Assembly: GCA_002929135.1 (NCBI GenBank)
Contig: PESC01000006.1
Coordinates: 1-64,000, forward strand
Length of the DNA stretch: 64,000 nucleotides
Source of the DNA: Methylomonas sp.
GTDB lineage: Bacteria; Pseudomonadota; Gammaproteobacteria; Methylococcales; Methylomonadaceae
Reading direction: 5' to 3'
Under the pieces are notes generated by a model. That model made no database searches. It was not told the DNA's origin and worked only from the letters and a program-made list of their open reading frames with translations. The position numbers were made by a program, and so were the translations under genes. Shown piece after piece: positions 54,183 through 62,469 of this stretch; position 1 is the first letter of the stretch, and the number at the start of each line of letters is the position of its first letter.

Positions 54183-55729
54183 GCGTGTTTTATTTCGACC
54201 AACTGTTGCACGGCATCGAACGCCGCAGCCTCTGGCTGATACCCGCCGTGGCGCTGTTGCGGCTGGTGTTCGTCGCCAGCAGCGAGCTGGACTTGATCGG
54301 CGATGAAGCCTATTACTGGGAATGGTCGCGGCGGCCCGATTGGTGTTACTTCAGCAAGCCGCCGATGGTGGCCTGGCTGATCGGCGGCTTTACCTGGCTG
54401 CTGGGCGATGAAACCTGGGTGGTGCGCTTGCCCGCCGTGGTATTGGGCGCCGTGTCCTTGTGGTTTTTGCAGGCAACGGCGCGCGGATTTTTCGGCCCGC
54501 GTGCCAGCGTCTTGTGTCTGTTGCTGATACTGGCGACACCGGCCCAAGTGCTGGCCAATTTTCTGATGACCATAGACCCGCCGCTGTACTGCTTCTGGAT
54601 CATGACGCTGTATTTTCTGCGACGTGCGCTGTTCGCTGATGACAGCCGCGCTTGGTGGTGGGCGGGTTTCAGCGCGGCGGCAGCCCTGCTCAGCAAGCAG
54701 GCGGCCTTGCTGCTTCCGCTGATGCTGGCGGTATTTCTGCTGCTGGATGCGCAGCGCCGACACTATCTGCGCCGCGAATTTTGCTGGTTTTTGCTGCCGG
54801 TGGTGTTGGTCGTTGTACAGATCGTGGTGTGGAATCATGCCCATGATTGGGTGATGTTCGGCCACAGCAAAAGCCATTTCACCCCGCACGACGCCATCGA
54901 CGGCTGGCAGCGCCTCAAGCACGGTCTTGAGTTCATTGCGTATCAGTTACTGCTGCTATCGCCGCTGATCTGGCTAATGACGCTGGGGGTAACGCTGCAA
55001 GGACTGGTTCAATTCAAGACCTTGAGCGCCGAACGGCGTTTCCTGTGGCTGTTCGGGCCGGTGCTGATTCTGGCGGTGATCGCATTGAGCCTGCTGCAAA
55101 AAGTCCAGGGTAACTGGCCCATGCCGTTTTACCTGTCGGCGCTGATTCTGCTGGCGGGCGACTGGCTGGACGGGCATTGGTCGCGGTTGATGAAGCCTGC
55201 CCTGGCGTTCGGTGCGATGCTGGTCGTCATCACTTATGCCTTGCCGCTGGCGCTGAAACTGCTGCACTTGCAGGGTACGCCGCTGGATCCGACCAAACGC
55301 TTCAATCAATGGCGGACGATGGCGGCCAGTATCGATGCCGGGCGGCGCAAAACCGGCGTCGATCTGGCCGACAGTTTCGTGATCGCTACCGGTCATCGCT
55401 ATCTTGCCAGCGGGCTGGCGTTTTATCTGGCGGGTCATCCGCCCGTGTTTCGCTTTGAAACCTCGGGCATGGTGCAATCACAGTACGAATTATGGTCCGC
55501 ACCCGATGCGGGTTTTTCCGGCAAGGACGCTTTCGTCGTCAGCGAAGACGGGCCGGACAGGTTTTCGCCCAAGCTGGCGGCGGCATTCCAGTCGCTGACG
55601 TGGATTGCCCGCATCAACAATCCGGCCAGGCCACAACACCCTTATCATCTTTATCTAGGCAGGCAGTTGACGCACTGGCCCGGCTTTTTCCTTGATGCAC
55701 ACCATGAATACGCCAATACCGCACCGTAA
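54173..55729 (+). CDS. GT39-family polyprenyl-phosphate-sugar glycosyltransferase
   Basis: A 518-residue multipass enzyme of the ArnT/PMT (GT39) fold. The first periplasmic loop carries the catalytic acidic motif in LIGDEAYYWEWS (Asp-Glu near 43-44), and about eleven hydrophobic helices follow. Such enzymes transfer sugar from a polyprenyl phosphate to lipid A, glycan or protein. Coupled to recJ by overlap and to the following PAP2 phosphatase gene; together these suggest lipid A or lipid-carrier metabolism. Acceptor unknown. Confidence 0.83.
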   Translation: MGVSVFYFDQLLHGIERRSLWLIPAVALLRLVFVASSELDLIGDEAYYWEWSRRPDWCYFSKPPMVAWLIGGFTWLLGDETWVVRLPAVVLGAVSLWFLQATARGFFGPRASVLCLLLILATPAQVLANFLMTIDPPLYCFWIMTLYFLRRALFADDSRAWWWAGFSAAAALLSKQAALLLPLMLAVFLLLDAQRRHYLRREFCWFLLPVVLVVVQIVVWNHAHDWVMFGHSKSHFTPHDAIDGWQRLKHGLEFIAYQLLLLSPLIWLMTLGVTLQGLVQFKTLSAERRFLWLFGPVLILAVIALSLLQKVQGNWPMPFYLSALILLAGDWLDGHWSRLMKPALAFGAMLVVITYALPLALKLLHLQGTPLDPTKRFNQWRTMAASIDAGRRKTGVDLADSFVIATGHRYLASGLAFYLAGHPPVFRFETSGMVQSQYELWSAPDAGFSGKDAFVVSEDGPDRFSPKLAAAFQSLTWIARINNPARPQHPYHLYLGRQLTHWPGFFLDAHHEYANTAP

Positions 55730-56450
55730 ACTGAGACGCGCCCGCAGGGAGCTGACGATCTTGATCTTGCTGGCCACCGTGTCGAGCTGGGTGATCTGGC
55801 AATTTGACATCGACCTGAAACTAGCCGACTGGTTTTATCGTCCCGGCGAACCGCATGGCCCATGGCCGCTGCATCGCTGGGGCATCGTCAAATTGCTGTA
55901 TGACTTTGCCTTCCCGTTCACCGTGATTGCGGGCCTGTCGGCGCTCACCATCTGCATCGTCGGTCATTTCTATGAATACACCCGGCGGTTTCGGCGGCGG
56001 GCACTCTATATTTTGCTGGTGATACTGCTGGGGCCGGGCGTGCTGGTGAATCTGATCGTCAAAGATCATTGGGGGCGACCCAGGCCAGTGCATACCCTGG
56101 AATTCGGCGGCAAAGAGGACTTCGTACCGGCGGGCAGGATAGGATCGAGCGAGGGCAAGTCGTTTGTTTGTGGACATTGTTCGGTCGGTTACGCCTTTTT
56201 CGTGCTGTATTTTTTGTCGCAGAATCACAAGGTGTTGTATTTCCTGATGACACTGGCTTTGGCGTTGACTATGGGCTTCACCCGCATGGCGGCGGGCGGG
56301 CACTACCTGTCGGACATCCTCTGGTCGGGTTATCTGGTGTTTCTGGTGGCCTACGTACTGTATTACGGCTGGTTCATTGAGGTCCCATTGTTTCGCAAGC
56401 CCAAGCCTGAAACATTGCCTGCCGAGCGGTCGTCGGCGTCAGTGAAATGA
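55695..56450 (+). CDS. PAP2-family membrane phosphatase
   Basis: A 251-residue membrane phosphatase with six hydrophobic segments. The three PAP2 motifs are visible: KDHWGRPRP, VCGHCS in place of PSGHS, and RMAAGGHYLSD. The family dephosphorylates undecaprenyl pyrophosphate, phosphatidate or lipid A 1-phosphate. The start overlaps the GT39 gene by 35 bp; ATGs at 55695 and 55704 are both possible and neither has a good ribosome site. Paired with GT39, a role in lipid A or lipid-carrier modification is the best guess. Confidence 0.85.
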   Translation: MHTMNTPIPHRKLRRARRELTILILLATVSSWVIWQFDIDLKLADWFYRPGEPHGPWPLHRWGIVKLLYDFAFPFTVIAGLSALTICIVGHFYEYTRRFRRRALYILLVILLGPGVLVNLIVKDHWGRPRPVHTLEFGGKEDFVPAGRIGSSEGKSFVCGHCSVGYAFFVLYFLSQNHKVLYFLMTLALALTMGFTRMAAGGHYLSDILWSGYLVFLVAYVLYYGWFIEVPLFRKPKPETLPAERSSASVK

Positions 56451-56699
56451 CAGGACAGGAGGTTGTGTAAAACCCGTGTTGCAACGACTGCCGCCTGCAA
56501 TAGAGCGGATAGCACAGCCATTGAATCCGCAACCCTGGCCGTACCTTGGCCGCGCGGGGTATGTCTTCTCGTCTACAATGCCCATCTCCCGCAATACGCA
56601 TGCCCCTTGTTTCCTCACAAGACAAATGAAAAATGGTGAGCCGAAAAGCCGGATTGGTTTGCTGAATCGGCTTGCAAACGGGCGTCACTTGACCCTCCT

Positions 56700-58334
56700 A
56701 TGTTTATGCCGATGACAGCCAACGACACCCTCTACCCGTGCCCGTTTTCCAGAGCCTATGGCATGCCTGCTGCGCAGGCCTGGTCGTTGTTGAACATTTT
56801 TTGCGTTTACCGGCTGGTCAGCGCCGTGTCGTTTGTCATGCTGTTTTACATGCGATTTGGCGCGTTGTCGCTGGGCGATCATGACGTCGAGTTGTATCAG
56901 TTTGCCAGTCTCGGTTATCTGGCGATCTCGCTGTTTCTGGTCGCGCTGATACACCTGCGACTACTGGCTTACGGTCATTTGGCGCAGTTGCTGATTTTTA
57001 CCGATATTGTGTTCATCACGCTGCTGATGCATGCCAGCGGCGGCGTGAGTAGTGGCGTCGGTGCCTTGCTGGCGGTGTCGATTGCCGCTGCCAGTGTGTT
57101 GATCGGTGGTCTGTGTGCCCTGGTGTTTGCTGCGTTGGCCAGCCTGGCGGTGTTGGCCGAACAGCTTTATGCCATGCAGACTCATGCCTTCGATGCGGCG
57201 ACACTGAATTATTCCGGCCTGCTTGGGCTGTCGTTTTTTGCGATTGCGGTGGTGTCGATGATGCTGGCAACGCGCGTCGAGCAATCGGCGTTGCTGGCGC
57301 GTCAACATGCGGCAACGATAGTCCGCCTCGAAGAGCTGAACCGCTACATCATCCAGCATTTGCAGTCGGGCATTCTGATTGCCGACGAGGCCGGGGCTAT
57401 CGTGCTGTGCAATCATGCAGCACTGGCTCTGCTGGGCGGTATCCAGCATCCCGTGAGCCTGAACGATTTGTCGCCGCTATTGCAGGCTGCGCTCAAACAT
57501 TGGCGTGATAATCCGCAGCACGATTTCGCCATCGTGGCGGTGGCCGATCGCGATGAGGTGCAGGTGCGGTTTTCGGCATTGCAATTAGGTGGCGATACGC
57601 TACACATGCTGTTGTTCGAGGATGTCGCGCTTTACAACCAGCGTTTGCAACAGGACAAACTGGCGTCGCTGGGCCACTTGACGGCCAGCATTGCTCATGA
57701 AATCCGCAATCCTTTGAGCGCCATCAGCCACGCCGGGCAGTTGTTGGCGGAGTCGCCAGCCTTGTCGGCTCAGGACAAGCGGCTGACGGACATCATCCAG
57801 CATCATTGCCGACGGGTGAACACCATCATCGAGGACATTCTGCGCCTGTCTCGTCGCCAGCCGTCGAACAAACAGAAAATTGCCCTGAACCCATGGCTGG
57901 CCAATTACGTACTGGAAATCAACCCGTTGCATCGCCAGCCGTATGGCGACGTTTTTCGCCTGCGTTCCCTGAACGGGGAGTTGAACGCCCTGATCGACCC
58001 CGGCCATCTGAAGCAGATCGTCGATAACCTGTGCTCGAATGCGCTCAAATACGGCCAGCCCGACCGGGGGACGATCTGGATCGAAACCGCAAAACAGGGC
58101 GACAAACCCGTCATCCGGGTCATCGACAACGGGCCAGGCCTGGATGCCGAACACAAGCAGCGCTTGTTCGAGCCGTTTTTTACCACCTCGCACAATGGCA
58201 CCGGGCTGGGGCTGTACATTTCCCGTGAGCTGGCCCAGCTCAATCAGGCCGAGTTAAGTTATGCTGACCACCTCGACAATCACGGTTTCATGTTGACGCT
58301 GGTCAACGCCGATCGAACACTCATAGCCTCATGA
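56700..58334 (+). CDS. pilS: Type IV pilus sensor histidine kinase PilS
   Basis: A 544-residue histidine kinase. Six hydrophobic helices occupy ~30-200 (NIFCVYRLVSAVSFVMLFYM, VFITLLMHASGG), a PAS-like region follows, then HisKA with His333 in SIAHEIRNPLSAI and HATPase_c with NLCSNALKY, DNGPGLD and GTGLGLYIS. The six-helix sensor plus the adjacent pilR identify PilS, which senses pilin levels in the membrane. Ends with an ATGA overlap with pilR. The start lacks a clear ribosome site; ATGs at 56700, 56706 and 56712 are possible. Confidence 0.93.
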   Translation: MFMPMTANDTLYPCPFSRAYGMPAAQAWSLLNIFCVYRLVSAVSFVMLFYMRFGALSLGDHDVELYQFASLGYLAISLFLVALIHLRLLAYGHLAQLLIFTDIVFITLLMHASGGVSSGVGALLAVSIAAASVLIGGLCALVFAALASLAVLAEQLYAMQTHAFDAATLNYSGLLGLSFFAIAVVSMMLATRVEQSALLARQHAATIVRLEELNRYIIQHLQSGILIADEAGAIVLCNHAALALLGGIQHPVSLNDLSPLLQAALKHWRDNPQHDFAIVAVADRDEVQVRFSALQLGGDTLHMLLFEDVALYNQRLQQDKLASLGHLTASIAHEIRNPLSAISHAGQLLAESPALSAQDKRLTDIIQHHCRRVNTIIEDILRLSRRQPSNKQKIALNPWLANYVLEINPLHRQPYGDVFRLRSLNGELNALIDPGHLKQIVDNLCSNALKYGQPDRGTIWIETAKQGDKPVIRVIDNGPGLDAEHKQRLFEPFFTTSHNGTGLGLYISRELAQLNQAELSYADHLDNHGFMLTLVNADRTLIAS

Positions 58335-59710
58335 ATAATCCCATCACCTTAGTGGTAGACGACGAACCCGACATCCGGGAATTGCTGGAAATCACCCTCA
58401 ATCGCATGGATATTCGAACCTGCTGTGCCGACAGCGTCGAATCCGCGCGCCGCCTGCTGGCCAAGCAGAGCTTCGACCTGTGTCTGACCGATATGCGGTT
58501 GCCCGACGGTGACGGCCTGGAGCTGGTCGATTACATCCAGGAAAAAGGCCTGACCCTGCCTGTTGCGGTGATTACCGCCCACGGCAGCATGGATGCCGCC
58601 ATCAAGGCCATGAAAAAAGGGGCATTCGATTTCCTGGCTAAGCCTGTCGACTTGAACGCCCTGCGCCAACTGGTTGGCAATGCCCTGCATGTTTCGCATC
58701 AGCGCGTGGCCTTGCGCGAACGGCGGACGCGCGACACCTTGCTGGGCGATTCCGACCTGATGTGCGGCATTCGCTCCAAAATCGAAAAAGTCGCACGTAA
58801 CCAGGCACCGATTTACATCAGCGGCGAATCGGGTTCCGGCAAGGAGCTGGTTGCCAAACTGATTCACCAGCAAAGCCCCAGAGCCGATAAGCCTTTCGTC
58901 GCCATCAACTGCGGCGCTATTCCGCACGAATTGATGGAAAGCGAGTTTTTTGGCCACAAAAAAGGCAGTTTCACCGGCGCGATTGCCGACAAACAGGGTT
59001 TTTTCCAGGCAGCCCATGGTGGAACCCTGTTTCTGGACGAAGTGGCCGATCTGCCACTGGCCTTGCAGGTCAAATTGCTGCGCGCCATTCAGGAAAAAAA
59101 AGTCCGGCCCGTGGGGGCTTACGACGAAGTGGCGGTCGATGTGCGCTTACTCAGCGCAACCCACAAAGACCTGGCCAGAATGGTTCAGGACGGCAGTTTT
59201 CGCCAGGATTTGTATTACCGCATCAATGTCATCGAGCTGAATCTGCCGCCCTTGCGTAAACGGGTCGAGGATATTGCGCAAATCACCCACTTTTTGTTGC
59301 AGCGCCTGGCGAAAAACAATGGCATTACGCCTCCCGATCTGTCGAACTCGGCCTTGGATGCGCTGAAACGTTACGCCTTTCCCGGCAATGTCCGCGAGCT
59401 GGAAAATATACTCGAGCGGGCGCTGGCGCTGCATGAAGGCCGGATGATCGATGCCGGAGACCTGGATTTGTCGGTTTGTCCGTCCGCTGGCGACCTGCCA
59501 GCGCTGACGGCCACGGCTGATGTCAGCGTTAGTGTTGACGATTACGACGCCGACAAAATGTCGCTGGAAAGTTACCTGGAAGACATCGAGAAAAAAGCCC
59601 TGACGGCGGCGCTGGAGGAAAACCGCTGGAACAAAACCGCCGCCGCCAAACAACTGGGCATGACCTTTCGCTCGTTTCGCTATCGCTTGAAAAAACTGGG
59701 GCTGGAGTAG
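58331..59710 (+). CDS. pilR: Sigma-54-dependent response regulator PilR
   Basis: A 459-residue NtrC-family activator. Receiver with phosphoacceptor Asp54 (LCLTDMRLPDG), central AAA+ domain with Walker A GESGSGKEL, the sigma-54 contact loop GSFTGA, Walker B GGTLFLDEV, and a C-terminal Fis-type helix-turn-helix (NKTAAAKQLGMTFRSFRYRLKKLG). PilR activates pilA transcription from a sigma-54 promoter; pilA is not in this window. Confidence 0.96.
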   Translation: MNNPITLVVDDEPDIRELLEITLNRMDIRTCCADSVESARRLLAKQSFDLCLTDMRLPDGDGLELVDYIQEKGLTLPVAVITAHGSMDAAIKAMKKGAFDFLAKPVDLNALRQLVGNALHVSHQRVALRERRTRDTLLGDSDLMCGIRSKIEKVARNQAPIYISGESGSGKELVAKLIHQQSPRADKPFVAINCGAIPHELMESEFFGHKKGSFTGAIADKQGFFQAAHGGTLFLDEVADLPLALQVKLLRAIQEKKVRPVGAYDEVAVDVRLLSATHKDLARMVQDGSFRQDLYYRINVIELNLPPLRKRVEDIAQITHFLLQRLAKNNGITPPDLSNSALDALKRYAFPGNVRELENILERALALHEGRMIDAGDLDLSVCPSAGDLPALTATADVSVSVDDYDADKMSLESYLEDIEKKALTAALEENRWNKTAAAKQLGMTFRSFRYRLKKLGLE

Positions 59711-60243
59711 CGTAGGGGCTGGGTTGCAACAACATCTGCATTACGTTCCACACCCTCAGGGAAACAGTCTGCAAAGCAAAGTCTGCTGGATTATTTGGAA
59801 AATGTGGTTGGGCAAGTGTCCAGTTTTAGTTGACCAATTACACAGTCCCCTCAAAATGGATAGACGATGAGATCGTTGAACGTCGTGTATTGAATGTGTT
59901 CACGTATTTCTTTAAAATGGCCCGATCAATTTGAGCATTGTGTCTTGCATGACGAGACAGGTGATGAAGCTGATTTTCGATAATGCCATTTAAAGATGGA
60001 TTCCGCCTTCGCGAGAGTTGCAGCGGAACGATTCAACACTAGCTAGCTGCTTGTCTCGGTGGCGAAATAGGTAGGCGCACGAGACTTAAAGTCTGTTTTG
60101 TCAAGCCTTTTCTTCCGCAGACGCTGAGCCGGAAGGCCAGCAGTGGCAACGGTTTGAGAGCATCCGAGATGTAGCATCGTGGCTCGTCTTGGTAGTTAGG
60201 TTCCAACTAGGAACCAGTAGAGAAAAAAGTACAGATCACTCAC
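59711..60243. other. Gene-poor region after pilR
   Basis: About 530 bp, more AT-rich than its neighbours, with no credible ORF. It contains a tRNA-Leu-like remnant (60053-60104) and two small hairpins: CTTCCG/CGGAAG near 60111-60144 and GGTTCC/GGAACC near 60199-60215. With the intron-bearing tRNA and the decayed integrase it looks like the remains of an integration site. Confidence 0.5.
60053..60104 (+). pseudogene. tRNA-Leu(UAA)-like 5'-half remnant
   Basis: GTGGCGAAATAGGTAGGCGC and CGAGACTTAAAGTCTG resemble the D-arm and anticodon arm of a tRNA-Leu(UAA), parallel to the intact gene 190 bp downstream. The anticodon stem pairs for only three bases and no T-arm or CCA follows at the expected distance, so it is not a functional tRNA. 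Confidence 0.4.
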
Positions 60244-60558
60244 GCCCGAGTGGTGAAATTGGTAGACACAAGGGACTTAGACAATTTGAGCCTTCGGCGG
60301 GAAACCCTCGAAGTGACGCCCGTCAAAGTCGGCGAAAGCCCTGGATGCTTCGGCATCCGAGTCAATGCCGAGCCAAGCCCAACCTTCATGGTTGGGAAGG
60401 TGTAGAGAGCAGACGGCGGGCACCTACGGCCGCAAGGCTATGGTGAAGGCGTGCTCCAGACCACGAACAGTGCATCTGCACTGGCGGCGAAAGTCGAAGT
60501 GGTAAGAAAATCCCTCGACCTAACGGTCGTGCCGGTTCGATTCCGGCCTCGGGCACCA
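60244..60558 (+). tRNA. tRNA-Leu(UAA), split by a group I intron
   Basis: Exon 1 is 60244-60278 and exon 2 is 60507-60558; joined they give an 87-nt class II tRNA with encoded CCA. The acceptor GCCCGAG pairs exactly with CTCGGGC, the anticodon stem is AGGGA/TCCCT, and the loop CTTAAAA reads UAA at 34-36. The T-arm is GCCGGTTCGATTCCGGC. The intron follows U34, the same site as in cyanobacterial and plastid tRNA-Leu(UAA). The gene is followed by a strong terminator. Confidence 0.92.
60279..60506 (+). ncRNA. Group I intron (IC3-like) in tRNA-Leu(UAA)
   Basis: A 228-nt intron, without an ORF, beginning after exon U (-1) and ending in the obligatory G. P1 pairs exon CUU with internal GAG, placing a U-G wobble at the 5' splice site. 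P4 pairs TCGGC with GCCGA; P8 is CACC...GGTG (60421-60445); P7, the guanosine-binding helix, is GAGCA (60407-60411) with TGCTC (60452-60456). The Azoarcus tRNA-Ile intron has GACUA/UAGUC at P7, a compensated change. GAAGGTGTAGAGA and GGGAAACC are shared with that intron. Predicted to self-splice. Confidence 0.9.
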
Positions 60559-60563
60559 TCCAG

Positions 60564-60595
60564 AGCCGCCCCTGTTTATGCAGGAGCGGCTTTTT
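60564..60595 (+). terminator. Intrinsic terminator of tRNA-Leu gene
   Basis: AGCCGC-C-CCTG ... CAGG-A-GCGGCT followed by TTTTT, starting five bases after the CCA end. A strong classical terminator. Confidence 0.85.
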
Positions 60596-60770
60596 CATTT
60601 CACCATGACCCAGCACCAAATTCGTTGGACTACGCCGAAGCTAGATACGGCAGGTTTATCAATGGCTTAGGTTGGTTCAGCGTATGCCGATGCTTTCCGA
60701 AACCTGATCTGACTTCTCTGCTGGTGGCCCCTATGAGGCTCTTGGGAATCAGGTCTTTCCGAGGAGAAAA

Positions 60771-61338
60771 ATCAAGTTCACCAAGTCCGCAGTCGATGCG
60801 GCACAACCTCAGGCGCAGGCCGTCGAACTTCGGGACACGCTGGTGCCCGGCTTCCTGTGCAAGGTTAGGCAAGCTGTTTCGGCGACTGGAGCACATCGAG
60901 GCCGAGGGCCTGGAGAACTACGTCATCCCGCTGGCGATCCGCCTGCAATTCGAGTTCGCTAGTCGGCGATCCGAAATCGTGACACTCCAATGGGAGTGGG
61001 TGGACCTGGACAACCGCCGCGTGGTCTGGCCGGACAGCAAGACTGGCGGCATGTCCAAGCCCATCAATGAACAAGCCTATCGGCTGCTCTCGACGGTGCC
61101 GCGGCACGAAGGCATCCCCTACGTGCTGCCGTCCTCGCGCCATCCCGGCAAGCACCTGACCACGGACGAGTATTACAACGGCTGGAGCTGCGCCCTCAAG
61201 GCGGCGGGCGCCACGCACGGCATCCGCCAGCGTTCGACCACCGACATTGCCGACTCGGGCATCCCGGTCAAGGTCGGCATGGCGCTAACAGCGCACAAGA
61301 CCGTGGCGATGTTCATGCGCTACGTCCACACCGGTTGA
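60771..61338 (+). pseudogene. Decayed phage/island tyrosine-recombinase integrase
   Basis: Two pieces in different frames. The N-terminal piece (60771 to about 60866) reads IKFTKSAVDAAQPQAQ...LVPGFLCKV, the start of a P4-type integrase, and follows AGGAG, but the expected ATG is ATC. After a deletion of the central part, the C-terminal catalytic domain continues in another frame to 61338 with Arg in FASRRSEI, Lys in DSKTGG, HGIRQRST, AHKTVAMF and the final Tyr in RYVHTG all intact. Integrases of this type insert at tRNA genes and this one lies just beyond tRNA-Leu, so it marks a lost genomic island. Not functional as it stands. Confidence 0.85.
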
Positions 61339-61785
61339 TGATCAACCGGGCCGAGGTTTTGTCGGCCAAGCCAGCCGAACATGTGCTGTCGGAAGGCTTT
61401 TTGGATAAAAAGTCGTCGGCAGGATGAGAAAAACAGCGTAACGATGGTTCGGCAGTCGAAAAAAATGCGCTCATGCGCTTTCGGAGGGCGTTTAAACTAG
61501 CGAGCGCACGGATTCAGGTGAATAAGTTGAGTGGCCAACTGCATCTCACGCAGAAAATCTGAAGAGGTCGTTTTACTGGATATACGATACATAGACGATC
61601 ACTGCTCCGCAGAACCCGAGTGGATTAGCAAAGCCCCATGCAGACTGGGCGCCAAATGTGCCGACGTTTGCAAAGGCAATAGACTAACAACGACTCTACT
61701 GGTACAAGCCACTGCATTCCTTTTTTGCGCGTGGGAACCAGCATGTGCGCACTCGTAGCATTGTCGAATCTGTGCATGACGGCGC
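61339..61785. other. Intergenic region, integrase remnant / tsaB
   Basis: About 450 bp without a convincing gene. A 75-residue open frame at 61531-61758 has no ribosome site or recognisable features. A CGTGGGAACC fragment near 61728-61740 echoes the REP-like family. No attachment-site duplicate of the tRNA 3' end was found by eye. Confidence 0.45.
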
Positions 61786-62469
61786 CTAACGCTCGCCGGG
61801 TTTTTTCGCTACCTTGTCGCGCAGATAAACGGGTTGTGCCTGTTCGGCGGTAACGGTCAGGCCGTTGGCATGAGCGTAAGCGCCGAGTTGGGCGACGCAT
61901 GAGGCTTTGGGCCAGATGTTGGTGTCGCTGCCTTGCAGACAATGGCCCAGACGTTCGCGCAAAGCGTCGTGTTGTGCGGCCCAGCCGGAGCCGATGCCAT
62001 GGCCTGGCAAGTCGGGATGGATGACTTGCGAGGCGGGCGCGACGGCTTCGTCGCCGACCAATTCTGCCAGGCCAAGTTCGCTGCGGCGGTAAACCCCCCA
62101 GAATACTTCGTCCATGCGGGCGTCCAGCGCGGTGAACGCCAGGTCTGCCGTGCTGTGATTGAAGAAGTCCTGCGCCATGGCGGCCAACGTCGACACCATC
62201 GCCACCGGCAAACCGGCAGCGAAGGCGATGCCATGGGCCACGCCAGTGGCAATCCGCACCCCGGTGAACGATCCCGGCCCCCGGCTGAGGGCGATGGCGT
62301 CGAGCTGCTGCGGTCTCAGATCGGCTTGCTGCATCAGCTCGTCGATCATGCGCATAATCAGGTGGGTATGTTCCCGAGGCGCGATTTCAAAGCGTTCACG
62401 GATGTCACCGTCAATGAACAGGGCGGCCGAGCAGGCGTCGGTCGAGGTATCGAGGGCGAGCAGTTTCAT
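61786..62469 (-). CDS. tsaB: tRNA threonylcarbamoyladenosine biosynthesis protein TsaB
   Basis: Partner of TsaD in forming t6A37 on ANN-decoding tRNAs. A 227-residue ASKHA-fold protein opening with MKLLALDTSTDACSAAL and carrying ALSRGPGSFTGVRIA and the GLPVAMVSTL region, all diagnostic of TsaB. It lacks the metal-binding HxxxH found in TsaD. The start overlaps the stop of the helicase gene upstream by 4 bp, an arrangement also common in relatives (yoaA-tsaB). Confidence 0.95.
   Translation of the reverse strand: MKLLALDTSTDACSAALFIDGDIRERFEIAPREHTHLIMRMIDELMQQADLRPQQLDAIALSRGPGSFTGVRIATGVAHGIAFAAGLPVAMVSTLAAMAQDFFNHSTADLAFTALDARMDEVFWGVYRRSELGLAELVGDEAVAPASQVIHPDLPGHGIGSGWAAQHDALRERLGHCLQGSDTNIWPKASCVAQLGAYAHANGLTVTAEQAQPVYLRDKVAKKPGER

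Noticed and set aside
60451-60770. N-terminal part of a 295-residue reading frame leading into the integrase
   Set aside because: It starts inside the group I intron and runs through tRNA exon 2 and the terminator, so it is not coding.
61531-61758. 75-residue open frame
   Set aside because: No ribosome site, no hydrophobic or domain pattern, in a decayed region.
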